NCBI RefSeq assembly: GCF_019929665.1
Contig: NZ_JAHZPZ010000003.1
Location: 1 to 64,000 of the forward strand
Length of the DNA: 64,000 nucleotides
Source: Streptococcus infantis
GTDB lineage: Bacteria; Bacillota; Bacilli; Lactobacillales; Streptococcaceae
Direction of reading: 5' to 3'
Part shown: positions 20,052 to 29,151 of the stretch, one piece after another
Layout: each line of letters opens with the position of its first letter
Numbering within the stretch: position 1 is the first letter of the stretch
The notes under the pieces: model-generated
The model's input: only the letters and a program-made list of their open reading frames with translations
What the model was told of the DNA's origin: nothing
Databases searched by the model: none
Translations under genes and position numbers: made by a program

Positions 20052-20876
20052 ATGATTAAGGTAGAAAGAGTTACAAAGCGATTTGGAGATAATATTGCTT
20101 TAAATCAAATTAGTTTTTCCATATACGAAGGAGAAATTTTTGGATTCCTAGGTCCATCTGGTTCAGGGAAGACAACAATGATCAATATTCTGACAGGACA
20201 TCTACAGGCTAACAGCGGAAAGACAGAATTATTAGGAAAAGATTCTCAAAAATTACTTCCGTCAGATTTTGAAGAGTTAGGTTTAGTAGGTGACACAAGT
20301 GGTTATTACGAAAAATTAAGTTTGTACAATAACTTGTTACTGTTTGCAAGACTATACGGAATTTCAAAATCTAGAATTGAAGAAATTCTAAAACAAGTTG
20401 GTCTGTATGATAGTAAAGACACTCCAGCTGAGAAACTTTCTACAGGAATGCGTCAACGAATGCTTTTAGCTCGTGCTTTAATCAATGACCCTAAAGTTCT
20501 ATTTTTAGATGAACCTACAAGTGGGTTAGATCCCACCACCTCAAAAAAGATTCATAAATTACTACAGGAGTTAAAGGAAAGAGGAACAACCATTTTCTTA
20601 ACTACTCATGATATGAATGAGGCGACTTTATTATGTGATAACCTAGCTCTTTTGAATAAAGGCGATCTTATTGAACAAGGAAGCCCAAGCGAAATTATAC
20701 AAAAATACAACACGGAAAAAAAGGTTGCAGTAACCTATAGTGACTCTACTAAAAAAGTAGTGCGCTTCGAAGACTTGCAGCAAGAAGATTATAAAAAAAT
20801 GATGACGATTCACTCATGTGAACCAACTTTAGAAGATATTTTTATTAAATTGACAGGAGAAAAATTAGATGTTTAA
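20052..20876 (+). CDS. ABC transporter ATP-binding protein (ABC-2 exporter type)
   Basis: A 274-residue ATPase with Walker A GPSGSGKTT (residues 35-43), the Q-loop region, signature LSTGMRQRM (about 134-142), Walker B VLFLDEP and the H-loop TTHD. The C-terminal 55 residues form the extra domain common in BcrA/CcmA-like exporter ATPases. It overlaps the permease gene by 8 bp. This type usually exports drugs, lipids or peptides or gives bacteriocin immunity. The upstream helix-turn-helix regulator suggests induced expression; the substrate is unknown. Confidence 0.9.
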   Translation: MIKVERVTKRFGDNIALNQISFSIYEGEIFGFLGPSGSGKTTMINILTGHLQANSGKTELLGKDSQKLLPSDFEELGLVGDTSGYYEKLSLYNNLLLFARLYGISKSRIEEILKQVGLYDSKDTPAEKLSTGMRQRMLLARALINDPKVLFLDEPTSGLDPTTSKKIHKLLQELKERGTTIFLTTHDMNEATLLCDNLALLNKGDLIEQGSPSEIIQKYNTEKKVAVTYSDSTKKVVRFEDLQQEDYKKMMTIHSCEPTLEDIFIKLTGEKLDV

Positions 20877-21618
20877 GAGAATTTTAGCCCTTATCTGGTT
20901 GAGGACACAAGTATTATTAACAAACAAAAACACTTTGGTACAGGTAGTATTCCCATTCTTTCTTGTTCTACTCTTCCAAAATTTTATGAATACAGATGGC
21001 ACTCAAGGGAAAACACTATTGTTCAGTTCTTTAACAATGGCATTCTCATTTTCTTCTGGATCAATGATTTCAAACTCTATTGCAGAGGAGAAAGAAAAAA
21101 GAATTTTTAAAACTCTTATCTTAAGCGGAGTTCGCCGTGGAGAATATCTTGTTTCCGTTTTGTTTTATCCTGTAATCTTTGCCTTGACTTCAGTTATTTC
21201 TTTCCCTATTATGGTTGAAGTGGATTTCGCAAAAGATTATCCTGTATACCTTGTAGTAGCTTCTCTGGTAGCATTATGTACAATCCTCTTAAATTTAGTG
21301 ATCGGATCTATTTCAGAGACACAAACTCAGGCTCAGGTTTATGGTTTGATTCCAATGCTTGGCCTCTCATTCTTGCCGATGTTTTCTCAAGTTAGCTCAG
21401 AGGTCAAGAAATTTATGGATACAACCTTCTTAGGAGTTTATGTAGATTTCTTTAATAAACCAGATTTCAAGTTGAATTTTGACAGTTTGGGGATCACTTT
21501 TGCTTGGGTTGTAGCATTACTTGCTCTTAGTTATTGGGGTTTGAAAAATAAAAAAAGAGTACAGTTTGGAAAACTAACAATCGCTAAACTTCATAAACTA
21601 ACTTTTTTTAAAGCTTAG
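20869..21618 (+). CDS. ABC-2 type transporter permease
   Basis: A 249-residue membrane protein with six predicted helices. The conserved AEEKEKRIFKTLILSGVRRGEY block (about residues 72-93), after helix 2, is typical of ABC-2 permeases. It begins inside the last codons of the ATPase gene (8-bp overlap), so the two are translationally coupled and form one exporter. A terminator follows 50 bp downstream. Confidence 0.88.
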   Translation: MFKRILALIWLRTQVLLTNKNTLVQVVFPFFLVLLFQNFMNTDGTQGKTLLFSSLTMAFSFSSGSMISNSIAEEKEKRIFKTLILSGVRRGEYLVSVLFYPVIFALTSVISFPIMVEVDFAKDYPVYLVVASLVALCTILLNLVIGSISETQTQAQVYGLIPMLGLSFLPMFSQVSSEVKKFMDTTFLGVYVDFFNKPDFKLNFDSLGITFAWVVALLALSYWGLKNKKRVQFGKLTIAKLHKLTFFKA

Positions 21619-21669
21619 TGTTTAGTCCCTATAACCTAGTCTTACGGATGGGGTATAGCGTCAGACAAA

Positions 21670-21698
21670 AAACCAGCACTTAACAATGCTGGTTTTAC
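21670..21698 (+). terminator. Rho-independent terminator of the ABC exporter operon
   Basis: AAACCAGCA (21670-21678) pairs with TGCTGGTTT (21687-21695), followed by TACTACC; the T run is short. Confidence 0.75.
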
Positions 21699-21801
21699 TA
21701 CCTTTAAGCCTCAGGTTTTTCTTAGTTGTTACCTCAAATTTCTTGTATTCGTTTACATACAGTATTATAATAGTAATGTGGTAAAGAAAGAGGGTGTTTT
21801 T

Positions 21802-22008
21802 ATGTGGAAAAAATATTTTTCAAAATATAAATGGACTGATTTATTTTGGATTCTTCTTGTAATTTGGTCATGCCTTTATACGGGTAATAGTTCTTCGTTT
21901 CCACTGACTCATCAAGAAATCTCTTTTCATGGATGTTGTTATGGGGCATCACTTGCCTTATATCACTTGCTATTTATTGATAAATTTGTCATTTCAAATC
22001 GAAAATAA
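21802..22008 (+). CDS. Small hypothetical membrane protein
   Basis: A 68-residue protein starting MWKKYFSKYKW. It has one clear hydrophobic helix (LFWILLVIWSCLYTG, about residues 14-28) and a second weaker one near the C-terminus (GASLALYHLLFI). I recognise no family. AGAGGGTG lies before ATG 21802, so this start is preferred over the GTG at 21778. It stands alone between two terminators, with a possible -10 TATAAT around 21765-21770. Confidence 0.6.
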   Translation: MWKKYFSKYKWTDLFWILLVIWSCLYTGNSSSFPLTHQEISFHGCCYGASLALYHLLFIDKFVISNRK

Positions 22009-22067
22009 ATAGAGAGGTCATAATTTTTTATACTTTTCGGAAAGACAGTGAAAAAACGTGTTTTAAA

Positions 22068-22101
22068 CCCGCATCTCAAGAAGAGGTGCGGGCTTGGTTT
22101 T
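22068..22101. terminator. Bidirectional terminator before rlmA
   Basis: CCCGCATCTC (22068-22077) pairs with GAGGTGCGGG (22083-22092); T-rich flanks on either side serve the convergent genes. Confidence 0.8.
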
Positions 22102-22116
22102 ATCTCATAAACTAGT

Positions 22117-22965
22117 TCACAGTGCTTTCCCAACCAGAATCTCTGCTTCGATAGTAATCTCAGTTAACTGACTCCAATCAATCTTGCTTTGGTCGACATG
22201 AAAGAGCAGGGGAGTCATGCTGAGTAAGGCTTGGCGTTGCTCTGCTGTGATAGACTTGGTCAAGGAAGCAATCTGACTAGATTGGATGCTGAAGTGTTCT
22301 TGGAAGTGTTCTTTGATATCTTGGTTTGAATAATCCTTCTTAGTCAGCTGATCCTGTACCATCTGACGGATTTCCTTGAGGTGGTTTTCAGTAGGAATGA
22401 CCTTGATTAAGATGCCGTCCTTTGATAAGACTCGTCGGAATTCTCCGTAGTTGGCAGGTGAGAAGATATCAAGTAGGATATCCATGCTGGCATCTTTTAT
22501 AGGAAGACGAGCCAGGTCACCGACAAACCAATTGACCGCCCAGTTGGGTTCGCTTTTGGCAGCAATCTGGATCGAGTCTTTCGAGATGTCAAAGGCGTAA
22601 AAGGTTTTTTCAGGGTGCACTTCTTGGAGTTTGCGAGAGTAGAAGCCTTCGCCACAGCCAATGTCCAAGATGGTTTTTGCGGATGGATTAGTGGCTAGTA
22701 TGTCTGAGATACCTTCTAAGATAGTCTGATAAAAGCCAGCTTCTAGGATTTGCTGGCGATTCTGAAAGTTTTCCTTGTCGTAGTTGGCAGATTGCTTGAT
22801 TTGTGGAGCTAGATTGACATAACCGAATTTTGCCAGGTCAAAAGAATGGCGATGATCACACTTGAGACTAGACTCTACCAAGGTCAGATTTTCTTGGCAG
22901 ATAGGGCAGGCAAAGGCACTAGCAGAAGCAAAGCGCTGGAGTTTGGGTTTGAGGTTTGTATTCAT
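22117..22965 (-). CDS. rlmA: 23S rRNA (guanine-N1)-methyltransferase, RlmA(II) type
   Basis: A 282-residue protein. The N-terminus carries a zinc-binding cluster with CPIC and CDHRH (about residues 20-39), then FGYVNLAP. The SAM-binding Rossmann domain starts at ILDIGCGEGFYSRKL (about 97-111). This layout and length are those of RlmA; the Gram-positive form (RlmA-II, also TlrB-like) methylates G748 in helix 35 of 23S rRNA, where the change affects binding of some macrolides and telithromycin. It is monocistronic on the minus strand. Confidence 0.88.
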   Translation of the reverse strand: MNTNLKPKLQRFASASAFACPICQENLTLVESSLKCDHRHSFDLAKFGYVNLAPQIKQSANYDKENFQNRQQILEAGFYQTILEGISDILATNPSAKTILDIGCGEGFYSRKLQEVHPEKTFYAFDISKDSIQIAAKSEPNWAVNWFVGDLARLPIKDASMDILLDIFSPANYGEFRRVLSKDGILIKVIPTENHLKEIRQMVQDQLTKKDYSNQDIKEHFQEHFSIQSSQIASLTKSITAEQRQALLSMTPLLFHVDQSKIDWSQLTEITIEAEILVGKAL

Positions 22966-23066
22966 AGTTTAAGTGTATCAAAAGAGGCAAATGAAAGCAA
23001 CTTTAGGAATAAGTAGATGGGAGATTCAGTAGAAATGAAACTAATTCTCCAATTTATAGAATGAAA

Positions 23067-23095
23067 TTGCTTTTATATCTAAATTGCTTTATAAT
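23067..23095 (+). promoter_or_regulatory. Promoter of the DUF6110-P-ATPase operon
   Basis: TTGCTT (23067-23072), 17-bp spacer, TATAAT (23090-23095), 21 bp before the first start codon. No clear metal-regulator palindrome is seen around it. Confidence 0.8.
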
Positions 23096-23116
23096 AATGA
23101 TAAGGAGGAAATAAGT

Positions 23117-23395
23117 ATGTTAAAAGAAGTATTAAGCGTCGCAAAAGTTGCGAAAAAATCATCACTCTTTTTGGGTGGTGTCGCATTTGGTACCCTTGGT
23201 TTGAAAATCTTGGCAAGTAAGGAAGCTAAAAAAGGTTATTCTAAAGCTTTGGCTAAGGCTTACAAGTTGAAAGACGAACTAGATGCATCTGTTTCTGTTG
23301 TGAAGCAACATGGAGACGATGTCTTGCAAGATGCCAAATATTTGTACGAGCAAGAGAAAAAAGAAGAGCAATTAGATAGCCTTATAGGTGAATAA
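23117..23395 (+). CDS. DUF6110-like small membrane-associated partner of P-type ATPase
   Basis: A 92-residue protein. Residues 15-34 form a Gly/Ala-rich single membrane helix (LFLGGVAFGTLGLKILA). The rest is a long charged helix (KAYKLKDELDASVSVVKQH) with an acidic end (KKEEQLDSLIGE). AAGGAGG precedes the ATG at 23117, so the longer frame from 23084 is not used. Its end overlaps the untranslated bases of the ATPase start region, and the two genes are one base apart. The order and shape recall mycobacterial DUF1490 (PacL) proteins, which help P-type ATPases export metals; that parallel is inference. Confidence 0.75.
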   Translation: MLKEVLSVAKVAKKSSLFLGGVAFGTLGLKILASKEAKKGYSKALAKAYKLKDELDASVSVVKQHGDDVLQDAKYLYEQEKKEEQLDSLIGE

Positions 23396-23396
23396 T

Positions 23397-25457
23397 ATGT
23401 CTTTTAAAGTGCTACATAAAGGATACCAACATATCCGACTATCATCTTCTTTTTCACTCACCTTGGATATTCAAGACTATCTTCGTTCCTTGGCGAGAGA
23501 TGAAAAGGGGATTGAGTCTATCCAGTTTTACATGGATCAACAGCACTTTACTCTACGTATAAAAGAAGGCTTTTCTGTATTAGATAATGCAGAAGCCTTT
23601 TTAAAAAGAATTGATAAAGGAAAAGTTTCTGAGTTGATGACTCTTCCCATTCGTAGAGAAGAGAGTGCTTATTCTATTGTTTCAGGTGCAGCGATTAAGC
23701 GTATGATTTTTCGTAGTTTTGTGCCGTATCCTATTCGCTATATATGGACTTGTTATCAGGCTTTGGGTTATATCAGAGAAGCCTATCAAACACTAGCGCG
23801 TAAGGAACTAACGATGGAAGTCTTGGACTGTTCGGCGATTTTATTGTCCTTGTTTATGAGCCAATCCAAGACAGCTAGCAATATCATGTTTATGCTTGAT
23901 TTGGGGAATCGTTTAGATCAGTGGTCTTTGAAAAAAACTGCAACAGATTTAGAACAAAGCCTTCTTGCAAAAGAGAGCGACGTATTCTTAGTACAGGGGG
24001 ATACGGTTGTTAGTATCAAGAGTTCCGATGTTCAAATAGGAGATGTCTTGATCTTATCTCAAGGAAATGAAATTCTGTTTGATGGACAAGTGGTTTCAGG
24101 TTTAGGTATGGTCAACGAAAGTTCCTTGACGGGAGAGAGTTTTCCAATTGAAAAAAGAGAGTCTGATTTGGTTTGTGCAAATACAGTATTAGAAACTGGA
24201 GAGTTGCACATTCGTGTAACCGATAATCAGATGAACAGCCGTATTTTACAGCTGATTGAGTTGATGAAGAAATCTGAAGAAAACAAGAAAACGAAACAAC
24301 GCTATTTCATCAAGATGGCGGATAAGGTCGTCAAATATAATTTCTTGGGGGCTGGGCTGACTTACCTATTGACAGGTTCTTTTTCTAAGGCTATTTCTTT
24401 CCTATTGGTCGATTTCTCCTGCGCTTTGAAAATCTCTACTCCTGTAGCTTATTTGACAGCTATCAAGGAGGGGTTGAACCGTGAAATGGTGATTAAGGAT
24501 GGAGATGTTCTGGAGAAATACCTGGAAGTTGATACCTTCTTATTTGATAAGACTGGGACAATCACAACTAGCTATCCTATAGTTGAAAAGGTGTTACCTT
24601 TTGGAGATTATAGTGAGGAAGAAATCTTAAGAATCAGTGCCTGTCTTGAGGAACACATCTATCATCCTATCGCTAATGCCATCGTCAATCAAGCTGAGAT
24701 AGAGGGGATTGAACATGAGGAAATGCATGGGAAACTCCAATATATCGCAAGTAAGGGGATCAAATCTCATATAGATGGGCAACCAGTTCTTATTGGGAAT
24801 TATGTTTTGATGCAGGATGAGCAAATTCATATCAGTTCAGAACAAAATGCTTTAATTGAAGAGTACAAGAGTCACTACAATCTCTTATTCTTGGCTTATC
24901 AGAATGAATTGATTGGAATGTTCTGCATTCATACTCCTTTGAGAAAAGAAGCAAAAGCAGCCTTGGAAAAACTTAAGGCACAAGGGAAAAAATTGATTCT
25001 GGCAACAGGGGACACCTTGGTTAGAACAGAGGAATTAGTCAAAGATTTGCCCTTTGATCAGGTCTATACAGACTTGAAACCTGATGGAAAATTTGAGTTA
25101 GTAGAGGAACTGCAGAAAGCAGGTCACACTATTTTGATGGTTGGAGATGGCTTGAATGACTCAGCGGCTCTAACCCTATCAGATATCGGTGTGGTGATGA
25201 ATGAGAGTGCAGATATTTCTAAGCAGATGAGCGATATCTTATTGTTAGATAATCGTTTGGATTTCTTCCAAGAGTTGGATTCGCTATCATCATCTTTGCA
25301 AACACTCATCAAGAAGAATATTCAAGATACCGTTGTCGTAAATAGTAGTTTGATTGGCTTTGGCTTGTTTAATTGGCTCAGTCCTTCAAATCTCTCTATC
25401 TTACATAATCTAACAACCTTACGTATTGTACTGCGTAGCCTGTCTATTAAGGGATAG
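23397..25457 (+). CDS. P1B-type heavy-metal ATPase (atypical metal-site motif)
   Basis: A 686-residue P-type ATPase. It has TGES (actuator domain, about residue 245), the phosphorylation site DKTGTITTS (about 383-391), an HP dipeptide in EHIYHPIANAI and GDGLNDSAAL for the hinge. The HMA-like N-terminal region (residues 1-85) lacks a CxxC metal motif. Membrane helix 6 has DFSCALKISTP where classical Cu/Zn/Cd pumps have CPC. This suggests a non-classical metal, perhaps Mn as for CtpC-like pumps; the substrate is inferred. Start ATG 23397 follows AGGTGA. It is coupled to the DUF6110 gene. Confidence 0.88.
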   Translation: MSFKVLHKGYQHIRLSSSFSLTLDIQDYLRSLARDEKGIESIQFYMDQQHFTLRIKEGFSVLDNAEAFLKRIDKGKVSELMTLPIRREESAYSIVSGAAIKRMIFRSFVPYPIRYIWTCYQALGYIREAYQTLARKELTMEVLDCSAILLSLFMSQSKTASNIMFMLDLGNRLDQWSLKKTATDLEQSLLAKESDVFLVQGDTVVSIKSSDVQIGDVLILSQGNEILFDGQVVSGLGMVNESSLTGESFPIEKRESDLVCANTVLETGELHIRVTDNQMNSRILQLIELMKKSEENKKTKQRYFIKMADKVVKYNFLGAGLTYLLTGSFSKAISFLLVDFSCALKISTPVAYLTAIKEGLNREMVIKDGDVLEKYLEVDTFLFDKTGTITTSYPIVEKVLPFGDYSEEEILRISACLEEHIYHPIANAIVNQAEIEGIEHEEMHGKLQYIASKGIKSHIDGQPVLIGNYVLMQDEQIHISSEQNALIEEYKSHYNLLFLAYQNELIGMFCIHTPLRKEAKAALEKLKAQGKKLILATGDTLVRTEELVKDLPFDQVYTDLKPDGKFELVEELQKAGHTILMVGDGLNDSAALTLSDIGVVMNESADISKQMSDILLLDNRLDFFQELDSLSSSLQTLIKKNIQDTVVVNSSLIGFGLFNWLSPSNLSILHNLTTLRIVLRSLSIKG

Positions 25458-25476
25458 GTGGGGGACTATTAACAGC

Positions 25477-25514
25477 AAAAAGGAGTTACCTTTCTCGAGG
25501 TTAACTCCTTTTTT
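25477..25514. terminator. Bidirectional terminator between P-ATPase and tyrS
   Basis: AAAAGGAGTTA (25478-25488) pairs with TAACTCCTTTT (25502-25512), with A and T runs on both outer flanks; loop of 13 nt. Confidence 0.9.
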
Positions 25515-25535
25515 CATAGGTAAATGTTGAACAGT

Positions 25536-26792
25536 TTAGTAAGTCAATACAAAATATTTTTTCTTACCACGGCGGATAACAGTGAGTTCGTTCTCTAACT
25601 TATCTGCGTCACTCAAGACATAGTCAAGGTCTTGGATGCGGTCGCCGTTGACATAGATAGCTCCATTTTGAACATCTTCACGAGCTTGACGTTTTGAGTT
25701 AACTACACCAGAAGACACGAGGAGTTCTACGATGTTGTGGTTTTCGTCTGCTTGTACTTGGTAGTTTGGCACGCCACGAAGTCCTTGTTTGAGTTCTTTG
25801 ACAGAAAGATTTTTGATATTTCCTGCAAAGAGTTGTTCAGTGATGTTAAGGGCTTCTTTGTAAGCTTCTTCTCCGTGGACAAGAGTCACAACTTCACGAG
25901 CCAAGACTTTTTGAGCCAAGCGTTCGTGTGGTGCTGCTTCGAATTGTTTACGGATGTCTTCAATCTCGTCTAATGACAAGAAAGTAAAAATCTTCAAGAA
26001 GCGAACAGCGTCAGCGTCCATGACGTTCATCCAGAATTGGTACATTTCGTATGGAGAAGTCTTTTCAGGATTGAGCCAAACTGCGTTTCCTTCTGATTTA
26101 CCAAATTTCTTACCGGTTGCGTCTGTGATGAGTGGAACAGTAATTACGTGACCAGTCTTGTCTGCCTTACGGCGCATCAACTCAGTACCAGCTGTCATGT
26201 TTCCCCATTGGTCAGAACCACCGATTTGAAGAGTAACATTGTGGTCTTGGTTTAGAACAAAGAAGTCATATCCTTGCATGATTTGGTAGGCAAACTCAGT
26301 GTAAGAAATCCCTGTTTCAATACGTTTCTTCACAGACTCCTTACTCATCATGTAGTTGACAGTGAAGTATTTTCCGATATCACGGAGGAAGTCAATGAAG
26401 CTGATGCTGCCAAACCAGTCGTAGTTGTTGACCATGACAGCTTTATTTTCACCATTTTCAAAGTCAAGAAAGCGAGAAAGTTGTCCTTGGATAGACTTGA
26501 CCCAGCCATCTACTGTGTCTTTTGTTTGGAGACTACGCTCAGCATCTTTGAAGGACGGATCTCCGATGAGACCTGTAGCACCGCCAACGAGCGCATATGG
26601 TTTGTGACCTGCTAACTGCAAACGACGACTTGTTAAGATTGCGACAAGGTGGCCTAGGTGAAGGCTGTCAGCAGTTGGATCGTAGCCAGTATAATAAGAA
26701 ACTTGACCTTCTTCTAGGGCTTTACGCAAAGCTTCTTCATCAGTCGTTTGAAAAATCAAACCACGCTCTTTTAGCTCATCAAAAATGTGCAT
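25536..26792 (-). CDS. tyrS: Tyrosyl-tRNA synthetase
   Basis: A 418-residue class I synthetase that charges tRNA-Tyr. The HIGH-type motif appears as HLGH (about residue 46-49) and the KMSKS-type motif as KFGKS (about 228-232). A C-terminal S4 RNA-binding domain (about 350-418) is present. Length is normal. The 5' region is only about 140 bp to the mutL promoter and shows no T-box leader. A likely extended -10 is ATTGTA on the plus strand at 26829-26834 (TACAAT on the minus strand). Confidence 0.97.
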   Translation of the reverse strand: MHIFDELKERGLIFQTTDEEALRKALEEGQVSYYTGYDPTADSLHLGHLVAILTSRRLQLAGHKPYALVGGATGLIGDPSFKDAERSLQTKDTVDGWVKSIQGQLSRFLDFENGENKAVMVNNYDWFGSISFIDFLRDIGKYFTVNYMMSKESVKKRIETGISYTEFAYQIMQGYDFFVLNQDHNVTLQIGGSDQWGNMTAGTELMRRKADKTGHVITVPLITDATGKKFGKSEGNAVWLNPEKTSPYEMYQFWMNVMDADAVRFLKIFTFLSLDEIEDIRKQFEAAPHERLAQKVLAREVVTLVHGEEAYKEALNITEQLFAGNIKNLSVKELKQGLRGVPNYQVQADENHNIVELLVSSGVVNSKRQAREDVQNGAIYVNGDRIQDLDYVLSDADKLENELTVIRRGKKKYFVLTY

Positions 26793-26828
26793 GTGTCTTT
26801 TCTCCTTTTTAAAATATTGTTTCTACCT

Positions 26829-26919
26829 ATTGTACCACAAAGTCAGGAAATAGCCTAGTATCTTAGGGGAGAAAGTTGGTGCTTGGACTTTTTTGGAAAC
26901 GAGTGAAATATGGTATAAT
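26829..26919. promoter_or_regulatory. Divergent tyrS / mutL promoter region
   Basis: For tyrS the minus strand has TGTGGTACAAT (extended -10, TACAAT at 26834-26829). For mutL the plus strand has ATGGTATAAT (extended -10, TATAAT at 26914-26919). Both -35 boxes are weak. A BOX element lies between the mutL -10 and the mutL start, so it would be transcribed. Confidence 0.6.
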
Positions 26920-26929
26920 AGCACTAGTT

Positions 26930-27035
26930 TATACTCAATGAAAATCAAAGAGCAAATGAGGAAGCTAGCCGCAGGCTGTATTCGAGTACGGCAAGGCGAG
27001 ACTGACGTGGTTTGAAGAGATTTTTGAAGAGTATT
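26930..27035 (-). repeat. BOX element (boxA-boxC) in the mutL 5' leader
   Basis: Inverted copy: it starts ATACTCAATGAAAATCAAAG, passes GCCGCAGGCTG and GTACGGCAAGGCGA and ends GAAGAGTATT. There is no boxB. It is about 45 bp upstream of the mutL start and just downstream of the probable mutL -10. Confidence 0.9.
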
Positions 27036-27080
27036 ATTTTCAGAGAAATAGATAAAAATAGTTAAGAAAGGGGCTGAAAG

Positions 27081-29030
27081 ATGTCTCATATTATTGAATT
27101 GCCGGAAGTCTTAGCCAATCAAATCGCGGCAGGAGAAGTTATCGAACGCCCTGCTAGTGTAGTCAAGGAGCTAGTTGAAAACGCCATTGATGCTGGCTCT
27201 AGCCAGATTATCGTTGAAATCGAGGAAGCTGGGCTTAAGAAGATCCAAATCACCGATAATGGTCACGGGATTGCCCACGATGAGGTCGAGTTAGCCCTCC
27301 GTCGTCATGCGACCAGTAAGATTAAGAATCAAGCGGATCTTTTTCGGATTCGGACCCTCGGTTTTCGTGGTGAGGCCTTGCCCTCTATCGCATCTGTCAG
27401 TGTCTTAACCTTGTTGACAGCGGTGGACGGTGCCAGTCACGGGACCAAGCTAGTGGCTCGTGGGGGAGAAGTTGAGGAAATCATTCCAGCGACCAGTCCT
27501 GTGGGGACTAAGGTTTGTGTGGAAGACCTCTTTTTCAATACACCGGCTCGTCTCAAGTATATGAAGAGCCAGCAGGCAGAGTTGTCTCATATCATTGATA
27601 TTGTCAATCGTCTGGGGCTAGCCCATCCGGAGATTTCCTTTAGTCTGATTAGTGATGGCAAGGAAATGACACGAACAGCTGGTACAGGTCAACTGCGTCA
27701 AGCCATTGCTGGGATTTATGGTTTAGCCAGTGCCAAAAAGATGGTTGAGATTGAGAATTCTGACCTAGACTTTGAAATTTCAGGCTTTGTCTCATTGCCG
27801 GAATTAACACGGGCTAATCGTAACTATATCAGCCTTTTTATCAATGGGCGTTATATCAAGAATTTCCTGCTCAATCGTGCCATTTTAGATGGATACGGTA
27901 GCAAGCTCATGGTGGGGCGTTTTCCGCTGGCTGTGATTCACATCCATATCGATCCTTATCTAGCAGATGTCAATGTGCACCCAACCAAGCAAGAGGTGCG
28001 GATTTCCAAGGAAAGAGAACTGATGGCTCTGGTTTCAGAAGCTATTGCAAAGAGTCTCAAGGAACAGACCTTGATTCCAGATGCCTTGGAAAATCTGGTT
28101 AAATCTACCGTTCGCAATCGTGAGAAAGTAGAGCAAACGACTTTGCCACTGAGAGAAAATACGCTCTATTATGAAAAAAATGAACCGACCAGACCGACAC
28201 AAGCTGAGGTGGCAGACCATCAGGTGAACCTGACTGAAGAGAAACAGGATTTGAATCTGTTTGCTAAGGAAACCTTAGACCAGATGACCAAGCCAGCTAA
28301 ACTGCATTTTGCAGAGAGAAAGCCAGCTAACTATGACCAACTGGACCATCCAGAGTTAGACCTGGCTAGTCTGGATAAGGCTTATGACAAGTTGGAGCGG
28401 GAAGAATCTTCAAGCTTCCCAGAGTTGGAATTTTTCGGACAGATGCATGGGACCTATCTTTTTGCCCAAGGTCGAGATGGGCTCTACATCATAGATCAGC
28501 ACGCGGCTCAGGAACGGGTTAAGTATGAGGAGTACCGTGAGAGCATTGGCAATGTTGACCAGAGCCAGCAGCAACTCCTAGTACCCTATATTTTTGAATT
28601 TCCTGCGGATGATGCCCTTCGTCTCAAAGAAAGAATGTCTCTTTTAGAGGAAGTAGGCGTCTTTCTAGCAGAGTACGGGGAGAATCAATTTATCTTGCGC
28701 GAACATCCCATTTGGATGGCAGAGGAGGAAATCGAGTCTGGGATCTATGAAATGTGCGACATGCTCCTCTTGACCAAGGAAGTTTCGATCAAGAAATACC
28801 GAGCAGAGCTAGCCATTATGATGTCTTGCAAGCGGTCCATCAAGGCTAACCACCGTATCGATGACCACTCGGCCAGACAACTTCTATATCAGCTCTCTAA
28901 ATGCGACAACCCATACAACTGTCCCCATGGACGCCCTGTTTTGGTACACTTTACCAAGTCAGACATGGAAAAGATGTTCCGTCGCATTCAGGAAAATCAC
29001 ACAAGCCTACGAGAGCTAGGAAAATACTAA
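27081..29030 (+). CDS. mutL: DNA mismatch repair protein MutL (HexB)
   Basis: A 649-residue GHKL ATPase. N-terminal ATP-binding motifs are ENAIDAG (residues 33-39), DNGHGI and [10 protein letters not shown] (about 93-102). The C-terminal domain has the metal-binding endonuclease motif [14 protein letters not shown] (about 473-486) and the zinc-site CPHGRP near the end, as expected for bacteria without MutH. It couples mismatch recognition by MutS to repair; in pneumococcus it is HexB. AAAGGGG precedes the ATG. ruvA and tag follow on the same strand, with a degenerate BOX element in between. Confidence 0.96.
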   Translation: MSHIIELPEVLANQIAAGEVIERPASVVKELVENAIDAGSSQIIVEIEEAGLKKIQITDNGHGIAHDEVELALRRHATSKIKNQADLFRIRTLGFRGEALPSIASVSVLTLLTAVDGASHGTKLVARGGEVEEIIPATSPVGTKVCVEDLFFNTPARLKYMKSQQAELSHIIDIVNRLGLAHPEISFSLISDGKEMTRTAGTGQLRQAIAGIYGLASAKKMVEIENSDLDFEISGFVSLPELTRANRNYISLFINGRYIKNFLLNRAILDGYGSKLMVGRFPLAVIHIHIDPYLADVNVHPTKQEVRISKERELMALVSEAIAKSLKEQTLIPDALENLVKSTVRNREKVEQTTLPLRENTLYYEKNEPTRPTQAEVADHQVNLTEEKQDLNLFAKETLDQMTKPAKLHFAERKPANYDQLDHPELDLASLDKAYDKLEREESSSFPELEFFGQMHGTYLFAQGRDGLYIIDQHAAQERVKYEEYRESIGNVDQSQQQLLVPYIFEFPADDALRLKERMSLLEEVGVFLAEYGENQFILREHPIWMAEEEIESGIYEMCDMLLLTKEVSIKKYRAELAIMMSCKRSIKANHRIDDHSARQLLYQLSKCDNPYNCPHGRPVLVHFTKSDMEKMFRRIQENHTSLRELGKY

Positions 29031-29135
29031 AACTTTTCGAAAATCAAATTCAAACTGCGTCAGCCTTACCTTGTCTAACTTAAGTTATGCCTACGGTTAG
29101 CTTCCTAGTTTATTCTTTGATTTTCATTGAGTATA
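29027..29135 (+). repeat. Degenerate BOX element between mutL and ruvA
   Basis: Same orientation as the copy after malP. It begins ACTTTTCGAAAATCAAATTC and ends TTTGATTTTCATTGAGTATA, but the centre (TTACCTTGTCTAACTTAAG) has diverged strongly. It overlaps the mutL stop codon and ends 17 bp before ruvA. Confidence 0.8.
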
Positions 29136-29151
29136 AATTGAAGGGAAAATT

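Noticed and set aside
26793..26930. T-box leader of tyrS
   Set aside because: Only about 140 bp separate tyrS from the mutL promoter, and no specifier stem, AGGGTGG-like T-box sequence or terminator is seen.
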